DNA of 64,000 bases. Origin: Cyathus striatus. Lineage: Eukaryota; Basidiomycota; Agaricomycetes; Agaricales; Nidulariaceae. The stretch covers positions 5,580,001 to 5,644,000 of the forward strand of contig JAOVFP010000006.1 in assembly GCA_025738555.1 (NCBI GenBank), given 5' to 3'. Of the stretch, positions 31,661 to 42,558 are shown piece by piece. Numbering within the stretch: position 1 is the first letter of the stretch; every line of letters starts with the position of its first letter. The translations under genes were made by a program, and so were the position numbers. The notes below the pieces were generated by a model, which was not told the DNA's origin, searched no databases, and worked only from the letters and a program-made list of their open reading frames with translations.

Positions 31661-32314
31661 ATCGTCGCCCTTTCTGAGTTGCTGGGTATGTGGTGCTCTC
31701 GTGCAAGAGAGAATGGTAGCGGGTGATTGGACATTTTGCTGAGAACTCCGCTAAGGGAGCTACACTGTACATGGCTTCGGGAAGCTAAATGTGATAGTAA
31801 ATCTCTATGCGCACAAGGAAGGGAAGCTAGGAACTTACTTCAGCGGCCAGTCGATACCGTGACCTGGATCTTGCATTTAAACGTGAAGACGTATGAAAGC
31901 GATGCGGGAGAAGGGGGGAAATGATAGCACATCCACGCTCATGCAACATGTTATTAAAGATGGATTCTACCCTAAGTTTGGTATCCTCAATGATGCGGTT
32001 GACACTTCATTTAATATTGTCCTTGTGACGGTTTACTGAGACTGTTCACATACTTCTATATATGCACATTAGTAGTACTGGACGAGGTGAAGATAACTCG
32101 GGCGTGCGACTTCTCGCTAGCTTTTCCTTTGCATTCGTTGTTAAACCTAATTACGCGCAAAACCAACTTTGTTCTTCTACATTAAAGTTTCTATCTGTAC
32201 ACTACTTAATATTGCGTAAAATGGTGAAGGGCTAGCCAGGGACGGAGACTTCAGCGCTGTCATTGACCGTGTCAGACTTCGTACGTCTAAAAGGTTCAAG
32301 CCAATGATTGACGG
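31661..32314. other. Intergenic, no gene recognised
   Basis: Short frames only, none with recognisable motifs. Confidence 0.4.
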
Positions 32315-32322
32315 TCTATCGG

Positions 32323-33519
32323 AGGACCCCCGAAAATCTCTACCATGCTTAGATGCCAATCCGGACAGAAACTGGGGCCGTAGGCCCCGGAACTTTGACG
32401 CAATCCGGACACTTTTGGGGGCTGGAGATCAGCATTCTTTGATCACCTATCCGGACATTAGTGGTCAGACTTTCGGCTGTATGATCCCTGTCCGGACAAA
32501 AATAACCCGGTAGGTGACGTCAACATTACTTATTTTTCACCACACCGCTGTAGAAATTTCCGGTCATTGGTTTTATCTGTATCAGTCTGTATCTCACCAT
32601 CCCCGAAAATCCTCCTTGCACTTTCCTTCAAATGGACGTCCACGAAGACTGAACCGATATTCAAGAGTAGTAAATATGACACTGCTATCCAACACTCCGA
32701 ACCCTGCCACCCGGAGCTTGGGCAAGCCGCTCTTCAACTCAATTAAATTACTCGGTTTTCATTTTTATTCTTTCAGGCTATGTTGGATTTTTCATTTTTT
32801 GTCTGAGCACAGTTGTTTAACTCCATCGTACTGTACAGCATTTAGGTCCTTTCGTTACATATAAATTTTTATACCTGCTCTACCGCAATTCAATACCCTG
32901 TCTCTCACACTCTACCTGAAGTTCCGTATTTCGTCCTCAGTTTGTGAAGTGTTCGTCACCGCTACTGTACTTATCTTGCAGTTCCCTTTGACATTTCACA
33001 TCCTCTATCCTCTATCCAAATCACTAACACTTATATTGTCCTAGAAATCACTCGCTACATTAGGAAAAAAAACATGACAACATAGAGCTACGTAGTTTAT
33101 GTAACTGCAATAGCTCTTATCTAGTAGAAACCCATCTCAAAAATCTCAGCTTGCTGAAGCACAGACGATTTTCAATACTAGAAGATAAAATGGGCACAAT
33201 TCTGATGATGAAGACTATTAGTAAATTACATCAACTGCAGCTTTATGTCTCTTTAGGTAGATTCCTGTACTCAACTCGCTAAAATAGACACTCTATCAAT
33301 ACTCAAGGTTCTCCGGAAGCTATATTTCGCCAAAGAACAAAAGAAAATTAGGTAAAATAGCAATTTTTGGAACTTACATCACTAATCCGGACACAATCTG
33401 GGGACCCCGGCGTGGACATAGACGCTATCCGGACAAATTTTGCGAAAATTTGGAAATTCAATCCGGACACGAATATTTGTTTCCGGGATCTAACTTTAGT
33501 AGGGATTTTCGGGGGTCCT
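32323..33519. mobile_element. 1197-bp non-autonomous DNA element with perfect 8-bp target duplication
   Basis: Inverted ends AGGACCCCCGAAAATC at 32323 and 33519. The exact duplication TCTATCGG lies at 32315-32322 and 33520-33527. The word TCCGGACA or TCCGGACAC/T occurs four times in the left subterminal region and three times in the right (for example CAATCCGGACA, TATCCGGACA). An 8-bp duplication fits hAT or KDZ-type transposons; the superfamily is not settled. No transposase frame is visible inside; the interior is AT-rich. Confidence 0.9.
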
Positions 33520-33527
33520 TCTATCGG

Positions 33528-35170
33528 TCAATAATTGACCCGTCCATAGGAATTTTGCGGAATTTTCCATGAGTTTTCGGGGATTCATCGATAAAGTTAA
33601 AGTCAGGATTATGTAATGACGGTGAGCACTGACCGTGGTTCTGACCCCGTTGAAAGCATTGACGAACTGGTCAATACGTCAAGAGTCTATTAGTAATACA
33701 GACCTTTCAGACCTCCATTGACTGACTTTGCCAACACTGGCCCGGCGGAGTAGTTGACTAAAACCGATCAGAAATTTGAGCCAGCATTCCTCCTAATTTC
33801 TTATGTCGAAAATTCGATTAATTAAAGACTGTCATTCGTCGCACGGGATTTGATTCATATCCTTACCAGAATAGATTAATGTTAGAAGGTTAAAAATTAT
33901 GTTATATTACGCAAATACTCTATAATAAGCTTCCTATATATATGTACATAATATAGACTCAATATTCGCTGACTCATCTATAGATAAGTATGCATCTCCT
34001 CGCTCAACGTTGGCTACTTCAGTCCAAACTACGGCCACTTTTGTAGAGCATGCAAGTTAGGATCGCAGTTCATTTTGAACCCGACAGAGTAGCCAACTGT
34101 TCCAAAGACAGTTTTATGCTATCACAGTCTGTGAGTAGTTCCGTTTGTACAGGAGACAAAGCAAAGACGAAAGTAAATTTTATGTCAAGAGTAAGATACG
34201 GGTACAGAAAGACGAGGGTATACAGAAATAAGGTGAGGTACGAATTACTTACCACGAAACCCAAAGTACTTGATACCAGGACCCAACAGGACCCTGTGAC
34301 CTGTCTGCTGACCGTGAGAAGTTTATATTTATGTAAAATTTTGATTCTCCGCGTCTTATCCGCACCTTCCTCCTGCACCCGATACCTGCCCCACTTGCAA
34401 GCTCACTTTACTCTCTTATTTCCGATACATTTACTTACACTAATACCAAATCTCAAATTTAAAATCCTAAAATTCAAATGACTTCTGAGACGCTGAAATT
34501 TGCTGAATCTCGATGGTATTGTCCTAACTTGGTCCTAACATCATTGAGTCTAACTCAGTTGTCTAACTCATATCTTCGGTAGGAATATCTCCATAGAACT
34601 GAAGTTGTACGCTATAGTGAGTTGCTTATCTGGCAGTGTGCTCAGAGGTGTGAACTTATACCTCATTTAAGGCTTTAGTGTGGTCTTGTGGTCCTGGAAG
34701 ACGATAGGCGTAAGCTCGTTATTTTATCATAGCTCCACTAACGTTCATCTAACACCAGGTATGTTATTTTAAAAATCAGCATATACATTTCTCCGAGCAA
34801 TGAACATATCACTTCACCAATCTTTTCTTAGTTGCATCGCGGGATCTCCGCACGGGGTCATCTACTAAGACTACACTTACCGATTTCGGACACATACTAC
34901 CACGACATACCTCATCTTCGGAAGAACGGGATTCTAATCAGCCTTGGTATCTGCGACAACATACGATCTTTATCGTATTTTTAACCATTTCCTCATGTAC
35001 CTCGACGCCAGGTCATTTCCAACGAGCGTTCAACAGTGCTCGGGGTTGATAGGTGACGTTGACGACGTTCTCCCTGAGGTTCGTGACCTGCTCATGCCGT
35101 CTCATATTGCTTCGCTAGGTACCATTGCATGAGTTCCGTGTCGTGGCAAGCGCTGTTACTAAGTTACGCT
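33528..35170. other. Intergenic, no gene supported
   Basis: A 143-codon frame at 34050..34481 has no recognisable motif, lies in low-complexity sequence and is opposed by a frame of similar length, so it is not called. Nothing else was recognised. Confidence 0.4.
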
Positions 35171-35174
35171 CTGG

Positions 35175-35180
35175 TATAAA
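35175..35180 (+). promoter_or_regulatory. TATA box of the sedolisin gene
   Basis: TATAAA lies 63 bp upstream of the start codon at 35243, in GGTATAAAGG, a plausible distance for a fungal TATA promoter. Confidence 0.5.
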
Positions 35181-35242
35181 GGTGAGCAAATTTCCGTTCT
35201 TCTGATTGCGTTAGGATACCTCTCAACAAAACGCACCACAAA

Positions 35243-37876
35243 ATGCGTTTAAGCCTTTCTCCTTTTGTGTTCCTAGCGCTGTGTCTTGTCGCTTCTACAT
35301 TTGCGGAGCCGGTTCCGTATGTTTTGCACGAGAAACGCTCCCGCATTCCTGGCGGTTGGACAGCTATCCGTAGACATGAACACTCTGCTACGCTACCTCT
35401 AAGGTTTGGGCTAAAGCAGTCCAACCTCCACAAACTGGACGAATTTCTTCTCGATATCGCCCACCCAGATTCATCGAACTACGGCAGGCACTGGACGGCA
35501 GAAGAAGTGGCTTCAACATTCGCCCCATCTCGAGAATCGTTAGAGGCCGTTCGTGACTGGTTGCTCAGTTCAGGGCTACCAGAAGATCGTATTCGCACTA
35601 GCGGTTCAAAGAATTGGGTAGAGATCGAAGTTACCGTCGAAGAAGCAGAGAATCTACTGAAGACTGAATATCATGTTTATGGTCATGACAGTGGCACACA
35701 ACATATCGGTAAGAGTTTGGTGGCTGTGGGGCTGGTAGCTGAATCGCTGAAACGATCTATTGTAATAGCATGCAGCTCGTATCATCTTCCATCAAACGTA
35801 TCGCCTCACGTCGACATTGTTACACCATCAGTTCATTTCGATGCAGTAATTGGGAAACGAGATTCCGTTCGCTCTAATGAAAAACTTAAAGCTGCCCCTA
35901 GCATACACCGTACGAATGCATCGCCTGCGAAACATATGGCCGTCGATGTTTCAACAGCGGCGAGCGCTCTCGACTTCTGCACTACCGAAATTACTCCTGC
36001 CTGTATTAAAGCCCTTTACGGTATTAATTATTCACCTCAATCTCCAACACAGAACTCTATCGGGATTGGTTAGTTTGTGTGTTATTCATTAGACTGGTCA
36101 CTAATCTTTTATAGTCGAATATACTCCGCAGTCATACCTTCAGGGTGACCTTGACCTATTTGCTAAAAATGTCTCTGGAATTACATCGTTAGTTGGAAAG
36201 TCCCCCGGCCTCGTATCTATAGACGGAGGTTTGTGTTTTCTGGCTCTGGCAAAGCATATCCGATGCTCATGATAATAATTCAGGTGTTGTACAAACACAG
36301 TCCACCAGTATAGCAAACAACGGAGAGTCAAGTTTAGATCTACAGTATGCAATGAGTATTGTTGGCCCATCACAAGGCGTCACACTGTATCAAGTTGGGG
36401 ATATGATAGAAGGTTGGTAATTTTTCCTCGCAGAATGTCTTTTGAATTTATATATATTCTACAGGCGGATCCTTCAATAATTTCCTTGACGCACTGGATG
36501 CATCGTACTGCAAATTTGAAGGAGGAAATGACCCGACCCGGGACCCAGTTTATCCTGACAAACAAACGAACGGTTACAGAGGTCAGCCTACGTTGCAGAG
36601 TGCTTTAAAAAATCATTAAATGTTAATGACTTCGTTACAGGCGGCCCCGATTGTGGTACTGTCGCCGTGGCGAATGTTATATCTACTTCATACAGCCATA
36701 ACGAAGCAGACCTTGGACCAGCATATACGGCTAGGCAATGTGCAGAGTGAGTGCTATAATCTATCCGAAAGTTGTAATCATGGTATTTACTAGCTGAACA
36801 GGTATGCTAAACTTGGTCTAATGGGAGCCACAGTGCTCTATTCCTCTGGGGACTTTGGCGTCGCTGGTACGGATTATTTCCAAATATACGTAACATCACT
36901 TTAATCTTCTATATGTCAGGCCTCTCTGGTTTCTGTCTCACTCCAGAAGGTAGAGAGAGTTCGTCCATATTAATACCTCTACGCTAATGCATAAAACACC
37001 TAGGTTTCTCCCTTTCAGACGGAACAATGTTTGATCCAGGTAAGAATTCATCTATAACAGTGCGCATAATACGTTGCTTACTATGTTTAATAGCATTCCC
37101 TTCGACCTGCCCGTATGTTACTAGTGTTGGAGCAACACAGATAAAATCCGGCGGAAGCGTGAATGACGTCGAAGTAGCCTGCGAAGAAACTATTCGGAGC
37201 GGGGAGGGTTCAGCAACTACTTTGCTACTCCAGATTATCAAAAGGGCGTTACAAGTGGCTACCTTCAACAAAACAAGCCGTTCGGCGTATCCACATCACT
37301 TTATAATTCTACAGGAAACGTAAGTGACGTCAACTATCCTGTGACAATGACATTTTGATAGTTTTCCAGAGTCGTGGTTTCCCTGATATATCAGCTAATG
37401 GGTAAGTCTTAAATATTCTGAAAACGTGATATATCTTACCATTGTGTTTACATCTACCAGTGCTAACTACTTGATCGTCGTAAGTCTGGTACCACCTCAT
37501 AGAATCGCTTGATCGCTAACATTTTCAACCAGGCCGACGGTCAATTGGCTTTAGTTGCGGGAACATCAGCTTCTACCCCTGTCATAGCAGCGATGATCAC
37601 GCTGATCAACGACGCTCGGATAACTGCCGGCAAGAAACCAGTCGGCTTCATCAATCCATCTGTAAGGTTTATCGGGTTCACACATGTTTCACAGCTGAAG
37701 CCTTATTCTAGCTTTATTCACCTGCTTTCGCGTCGGCATTTAATGACATTGTGCAAGGTTCGAACCCCGGGTGTGGAACGAACGGATTCAACGCTTCAAC
37801 TGGATGGGACCCCGTCACTGGGTTGGGAACTCCTATCTTCCCGAAGCTAATGGATGCCTTCATGAGTCTTCCATGA
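35243..37876 (+). pseudogene. S53 sedolisin (tripeptidyl-peptidase-like secreted protease), 13 exons, one-base deletion
   Basis: A signal peptide (MRLSLSPFVFLALCLVASTF) and a pro-kumamolisin activation domain occupy exon 1. Exons: 35243..36068, 36115..36228, 36284..36412, 36465..36581, 36641..36746, 36802..36866, 36920..36949, 37004..37039, 37094..37319, 37370..37401, 37461..37479, 37533..37661 and 37712..37876. The catalytic set is present: NNGESSLD (Glu about 328, Asp about 332), SSGDFG (Asp about 448) and GTSAST (Ser about 579); the product would be about 664 aa. In exon 9, at 37201-37208, one base is missing: the frame reads RSGEGSATT where the family has SGGGFSNYF. Phases of all later introns fit only if that base is restored. 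Either a recent pseudogene or a sequence error. The family cleaves peptides at acidic pH outside the cell or in vacuoles. Confidence 0.88.
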
Positions 37877-38049
37877 ACGTTATTGTTTGGATCGTTCGTT
37901 CAAGTACATTTGTTTCTATGTAGCACAGATAATTTAGCACAGCAGAAATGTAATAAAAATTCAGATAGACGGCGTAATACCACCAACAGATACATATTAT
38001 ATTTTGCACCCGAAGGACGTGTATGAAGTACCTATTCATTTCATGGGCT
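37877..38049. other. 3' flank of the sedolisin gene
   Basis: AT-rich, nothing recognised. Confidence 0.3.
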
Positions 38050-38600
38050 TCCAAGCGTGGCTCCCCCCCCGCAAACTACCCCCGTACATCTCCCAGTAGC
38101 CCCCGCCCCTACCTGCCATCTACCACCATCAGCAGTCATACCCGCCCAGTGGCAACTGGCACACCTCCTATTCGTCCTCCACCTATGCCCCCTCCGCCCA
38201 CGGCCATGCGCCGTATCCCACCTAGCAGCCTTAAGGCGCCTCCTTGATCTACAGGCAATCCCGCTGTCCCAATACCCGCAGCACCAATCTAACCTTTAAC
38301 GCTGACAGCAGTGGAAGAGCCGGCAGCGGCGCTGCCCAATGCAAATACGAAGAAGGCCCAAACACAACATCAATCGCTGCCATGCAGTAAGCCACAGCAA
38401 CCAACAGCAAACTCCCAAAAAGCTCCCCAAACTCACGTCAATCCTCGCTCGCATCGTTGAGGTAGTTCCTAGTTTGGTTACCCTCCTGCATCATCCCTAT
38501 CAGACAGCCCGTTCATTCCAGTTCCAACAACGATCTTGCACGCAGCGTAGGCGACAAACTCGACATCCGCCGAAGACTTAGGGGCGTGTCGGCGTTGTAC
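38050..38600 (+). pseudogene. Decayed proline/serine/tyrosine-rich coding fragment
   Basis: One frame near 38105-38220 reads YPPSGNWHTSYSSSTY.. and then meets stops; neighbouring frames are Pro-rich. The composition looks like a decayed exon of a low-complexity protein rather than a working gene. No homolog recognised. Confidence 0.3.
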
Positions 38601-39300
38601 ACGTCGAGCGGGAGGAGGGTACTTCAGTGCGAGGTAAGACGATGGGGTGGAAGCCATGCACTGGATCCAGGGAGGAAGTCGTGGTAATCAACGGCCTCAG
38701 ACAGGCTTCGCACTGGATCCATGGTAGTCACAAGCTGTGGTGGCGACAGTCTCGCAATTTAAACAGCGAGGATACGATGGGACAGCTTCATACTGGATCC
38801 AGGCCGCGGTGGTAAAAAGACACGGCGGTGACAGCCTCGCACCGCAACCAACGAGGAGGTGGATCCGGTGGGGTGGTGGTAGGACGAGACGGTGGTGACG
38901 GCCGGCACAATACGCTGGTAATGACCTCACACTGTATCCAGCGAGGATACGGTGGTAGGAGGGATGATACGGCGGCGACGGCTTCATAACGTAACTAGCA
39001 AGATGGTAACAGTGATGAGCGGGGTCAGCAAGGAGGGGGAAGGAGGATGCGACGGTATGAAGACACTGGCGGCAGCCTCGCATTGTATCTAGCGAGGAGG
39101 TTCCAGTGAGGAGGTGGTGGTAGTACGAGACGGTGGCGACAGCCTCACAGTTGATTCAACAAGGAGGGGGGAGACCGGTGGCGTAGCGAGGAAGAGGTGG
39201 CAAAATAGTGGCTGCAGTAGCCAGCGAGAAGGTGGAAGGAGGGGAGGGAATGGTGGCTGCTGGATGACACTGCAGATGAAGTGCAATGGCTATTGTAGTC
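38600..39300. repeat. GC-rich degenerate tandem repeat region
   Basis: Variants of CACTGGATCCAG..GAGG, TATCCAGCGAGGATACGG, TATCTAGCGAGGAGG and GGTGGTGGTAGGACGAGACG recur roughly every 60-80 bases with much divergence. Many overlapping frames exist on both strands but none carries motifs. Composition differs sharply from the AT-rich surroundings. Confidence 0.55.
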
Positions 39301-39593
39301 CAGTGTGAGGTGGGCTTAGTGCACAGCCAACAAGGACAACAGTTAGCAGGGCACACCGGGAGTATATACTATAATGTTTGGACTTACAATGTTATCCTAT
39401 CTCCAATTCGGTGTCCAAAAAGGTGTCGTGAGTTTGAGGGTGCATGTTTGGGGGTTGTAGGCGACGAGCAAGATGGAGGAGGGCGGCAATGTAGCCAATG
39501 ATGACGAGAAGAATGAGAACAGCTCTGCAATGTTTGGTTGCCGGTTGGTGTTTGATGATATGCCGAGGTGCCGAGATCTCAAAGAGATCCTTA

Positions 39594-39750
39594 CACCGCG
39601 GGAAATTGCTTCTATAAGCGCGAAGACATGATGAAAATATGATGAAAATATTTTAAAATCGATAATATTGAAAAGATATGACGAAAATATTTTGATTTCA
39701 TCATATCTTCTCAATATCATCAAAGAAAATAGAAGCAATTGCCCGCGGTG
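39594..39750. mobile_element. 157-bp Tourist-like MITE
   Basis: Inverted ends CACCGCGGGAAATTGCTTC / CACCGCGGGCAATTGCTTC, one mismatch. TTA flanks both sides (39591-39593, 39751-39753), the usual PIF/Harbinger target duplication. The interior is a near-palindrome of GATGAAAATATT-type words. Confidence 0.8.
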
Positions 39751-39997
39751 TTATCGATTTCATCACATTATGTAATTCTATGTGAAGGGCGGGGAAAGAG
39801 GCGGGAGGATTGGTGGTGGGTGGACCGGACGGCGAGCGGAGGGGGTGGAGCGAGCGAGCGACAGTGGGAGGGGCTGCAGGGCGGTGCGATGTGCGGAAGG
39901 TGATGTCACCGACCACGATCTCCCACAATTATATTCCTCAGAGTCATTTAACGATGCTTTATGCATCTTATGAGTGAACCTCCGAAATCCCTGTCAA

Positions 39998-40045
39998 AAT
40001 ATATTCCCACTACCTTTTAAGGTAGTTGGGTTATAGGGTCGTCTA
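39998..40045. repeat. Palindrome-centred repeat, inverted copy of 7560-7605
   Basis: CTACCTTTTAAGGTAG with flanking TTCCC and GGGTTATAGGG matches the inverse of the 7.57-kb site over about 40 bases. Possibly the terminus of a dispersed repeat. Confidence 0.45.
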
Positions 40046-40361
40046 GATTTCCCTATAAGGCGATTTACAGGATCTTGAATGGGATCTGAACCTGATTGGC
40101 TGACGCCCTGTGACGCTATGTGACCAGTTGGCTGACAAAACATACACCAAATCAGTTGGGACTCGCGACTCTCTCTTCTCCATTCATTCTCTCTCTGCTT
40201 CGTTTCAATCATTCCTATACTCAGATCATGAAATGAACTACAGTCACTTATGTCAAGCTCTTGAACCCGTAGTATGGAGTGTACAAAAGGCTGAGCATTG
40301 ATCCATACCCTCATTATTACATTAAATGAGCTGTTAAACCTCAAGCTGTGTATTTTCTTGG

Positions 40362-41478
40362 TAGTGGAACTCGTCATTCTTGGACACATGCAGTTGAATA
40401 CACTGCCCTTCCTCGTAGTCAGGAGGATGTGATTCATTGGAACAGGATATTTGTTGGGAAGCTGGTACCTGACTTCAACTTATCAGTTGACGAGAACGAT
40501 TTGATAGCTTTATTATGCTAGTACATCCCCTCACCTCCTTCCTCTCCCACTCTTCCTCCTCACAACATAAATGAAACAGTAGAATAAGTCCATCGCACTT
40601 CCCACCAGGTCTCGACATTCAGCTTATCCACCTCCCCTCAAACAAACCACACCCACATGCACTCAAGCTGAATCCAAGTATGTGATGTGGCAATCGGTCA
40701 TGGCCATTCAAGAGTTTTGCATTTGTCATACACTGTGATAGGCTGCTTGAGCTTGTTCTTCCTTCCCTGGAGCCATTTTTGAGAAAATTCAAAGAGCCAG
40801 TTTGGAGGGAGGAAGAAGTGTTGGTGTGGGGTGATCTTTCTGTGATGAGCTGGGTTGAGAGGTATTCTGACAGTGAGGCTGAGCTTCTTGGGATATCAGA
40901 TGCAACACTATGGTCCCCCAGCTCACCTACCCCAGTTCCATCCCACAACTCAATAACCCCAATGGCAGAACATCACTATACAAACAAACCCAGCTTACCC
41001 CTCTCCATATCCTTCACCCAAATCCCTACCCCAACCCCAAAAAATTTATGATATGCTGGACCAAATGGGGCCAAAAAATTACCCAATGGTTCAGCTTTCC
41101 CAAGAAATTGCCGAATATATAATGACCACTAGTGGGACCCATTATGTCCATCTCTCATCTTCCATTCCAGGCAGCCACAGGCGCCATATCAAGGTATTGG
41201 ACTTTGGAAGGGGAAGAGTTTGAGACGCTATCGCTCTACATGCTACAAATGATACGAATTTGGAAATTTGTGAATGGGAGCTTGTTACAGGTCCAAACAC
41301 AATTTCTGCTAGCTCGGATTTGGAAAGTGCATTCTTGGAACCTGTGGTTTTGTTCCTACCTTACATCCATACTATTTCGAAGGATGCATTTCAGTATAAG
41401 GTGGTGTTGGTTGATGAGGAACAAATTATCAGGTTAAAGGTTCGTCGTCTTTATTTGTGGCTTCAGGAGGAGGTGTGA
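40362..41478 (+). pseudogene. Decayed coding region of unknown family
   Basis: Three coding-like stretches follow one another. 40370-40520 reads HAVEYTALPRSQEDVIHWNR. 40700-41050 reads LLELVLPSLEPFLRKFKEP, WREEEVLVWGDLSVMSWVER. 41044-41478 reads IYDMLDQMGPKNYPMVQLSQ, EIAEYIMTTSGTHYVHLSS, then ALHATNDTNLEICEWELV to LYLWLQEEV. A shift in an A6 run at 41039-41044 separates the second and third, and one TGA near 41221 interrupts the third. Codon structure and amino-acid composition look genuinely protein-coding. I do not recognise the family; it may be of transposon origin. Confidence 0.45.
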
Positions 41479-42558
41479 CTTATGACTAGAATTGGTAGGA
41501 TTCGAGGGAGATAAGAAGCTTTGATGTTGATTATTTTGGGTAGATAGATATTTAATAGTATGATTAATGTCTGTTCATATAGTAGTAATTGTTTTACAGT
41601 CTTTATTAGCTGGTGGCATTAGCACATACTTCCTCAAGATTTTCACAGGTGTGTTGAGGTGGGATGTTGTGGATGTGGAGGATATGACTGGATTGCCTTC
41701 CCAGAATTCTCCATGCTGCAGTGCTCTTCCTGTATGTGACCAACTTAGGGGAGGTGGAATCTTGGAGAATGATATGAGAATGTTCACTGAGTTGGGGAAG
41801 GGAAGGTGAAGGATGTTTATAGTCCAAGTTATCAGCTTCATTATCATATGTAGGATGTGATCTTTCATTCAGTTTTATTGTCAGCGCATTGTAGGAAAAT
41901 TAAAGAATGTATTATTAGATATTCGCAGCTCTCTTGTTGCACTGTCTGTTGCTGTCTCATATCTGTATTTTCACTATTGCTTCATAGACTAATAGTAATC
42001 GGGCACATAGAAAATTCTGGGCATGCACAAAAGTGAGCGTGATTGAGCATGCCACGCTCAAGGTCAAATTTTCACACACAAAAGTGAGTGTGATTGAGCA
42101 TGTCACACTCAAGGTATTTATTTTAGCTCTAAATGGCCCATTTGTGGGTCAAAAAGAGTGTAAATCAAATGTACATACTAGTGTTGTATCACTGTGTCAT
42201 ATTGTGAATGTGAGTGATGTTTTTAATCAAGATATGAAGTCAAATCTTGAAGAATAATATTTATACTTCACGCTCAAACATGTGTGTGCATGCTCATGTT
42301 CATGCTCAAGGTGTGAGCGTGGATTGAGTGTGCATGCACACATCACGCTCAAGATTTTACTTCACGCTCAGGGTCAACATCTCATGCACAGGGTCCATAC
42401 ATTCATGCACAGGGTCTAAGTTTTCACACTCAAGGTCATCAACTCACACTCAAGGTCTGTCAACTCATGCTCAAAGTTTTTACTTCATGCTCACAAAAAA
42501 ATTATATGTTACATTTATATTTTGGCTTCACTTACATGTGGGAGGAAAAGTAAGTTGC

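Noticed and set aside
32514..32864. 116-codon frame inside the 32323..33519 element
   Set aside because: No transposase or other motif; lies in the non-coding interior of a non-autonomous element.
34050..34481. 143-codon frame on the plus strand
   Set aside because: No motif, Leu/Ile/Lys low-complexity end, opposed by a frame of similar length; no splice or homolog support.
38023..39308. Several overlapping frames on both strands in the GC-rich region
   Set aside because: GC-rich repeats give long frames in all phases by composition; no motif or codon preference supports a gene.
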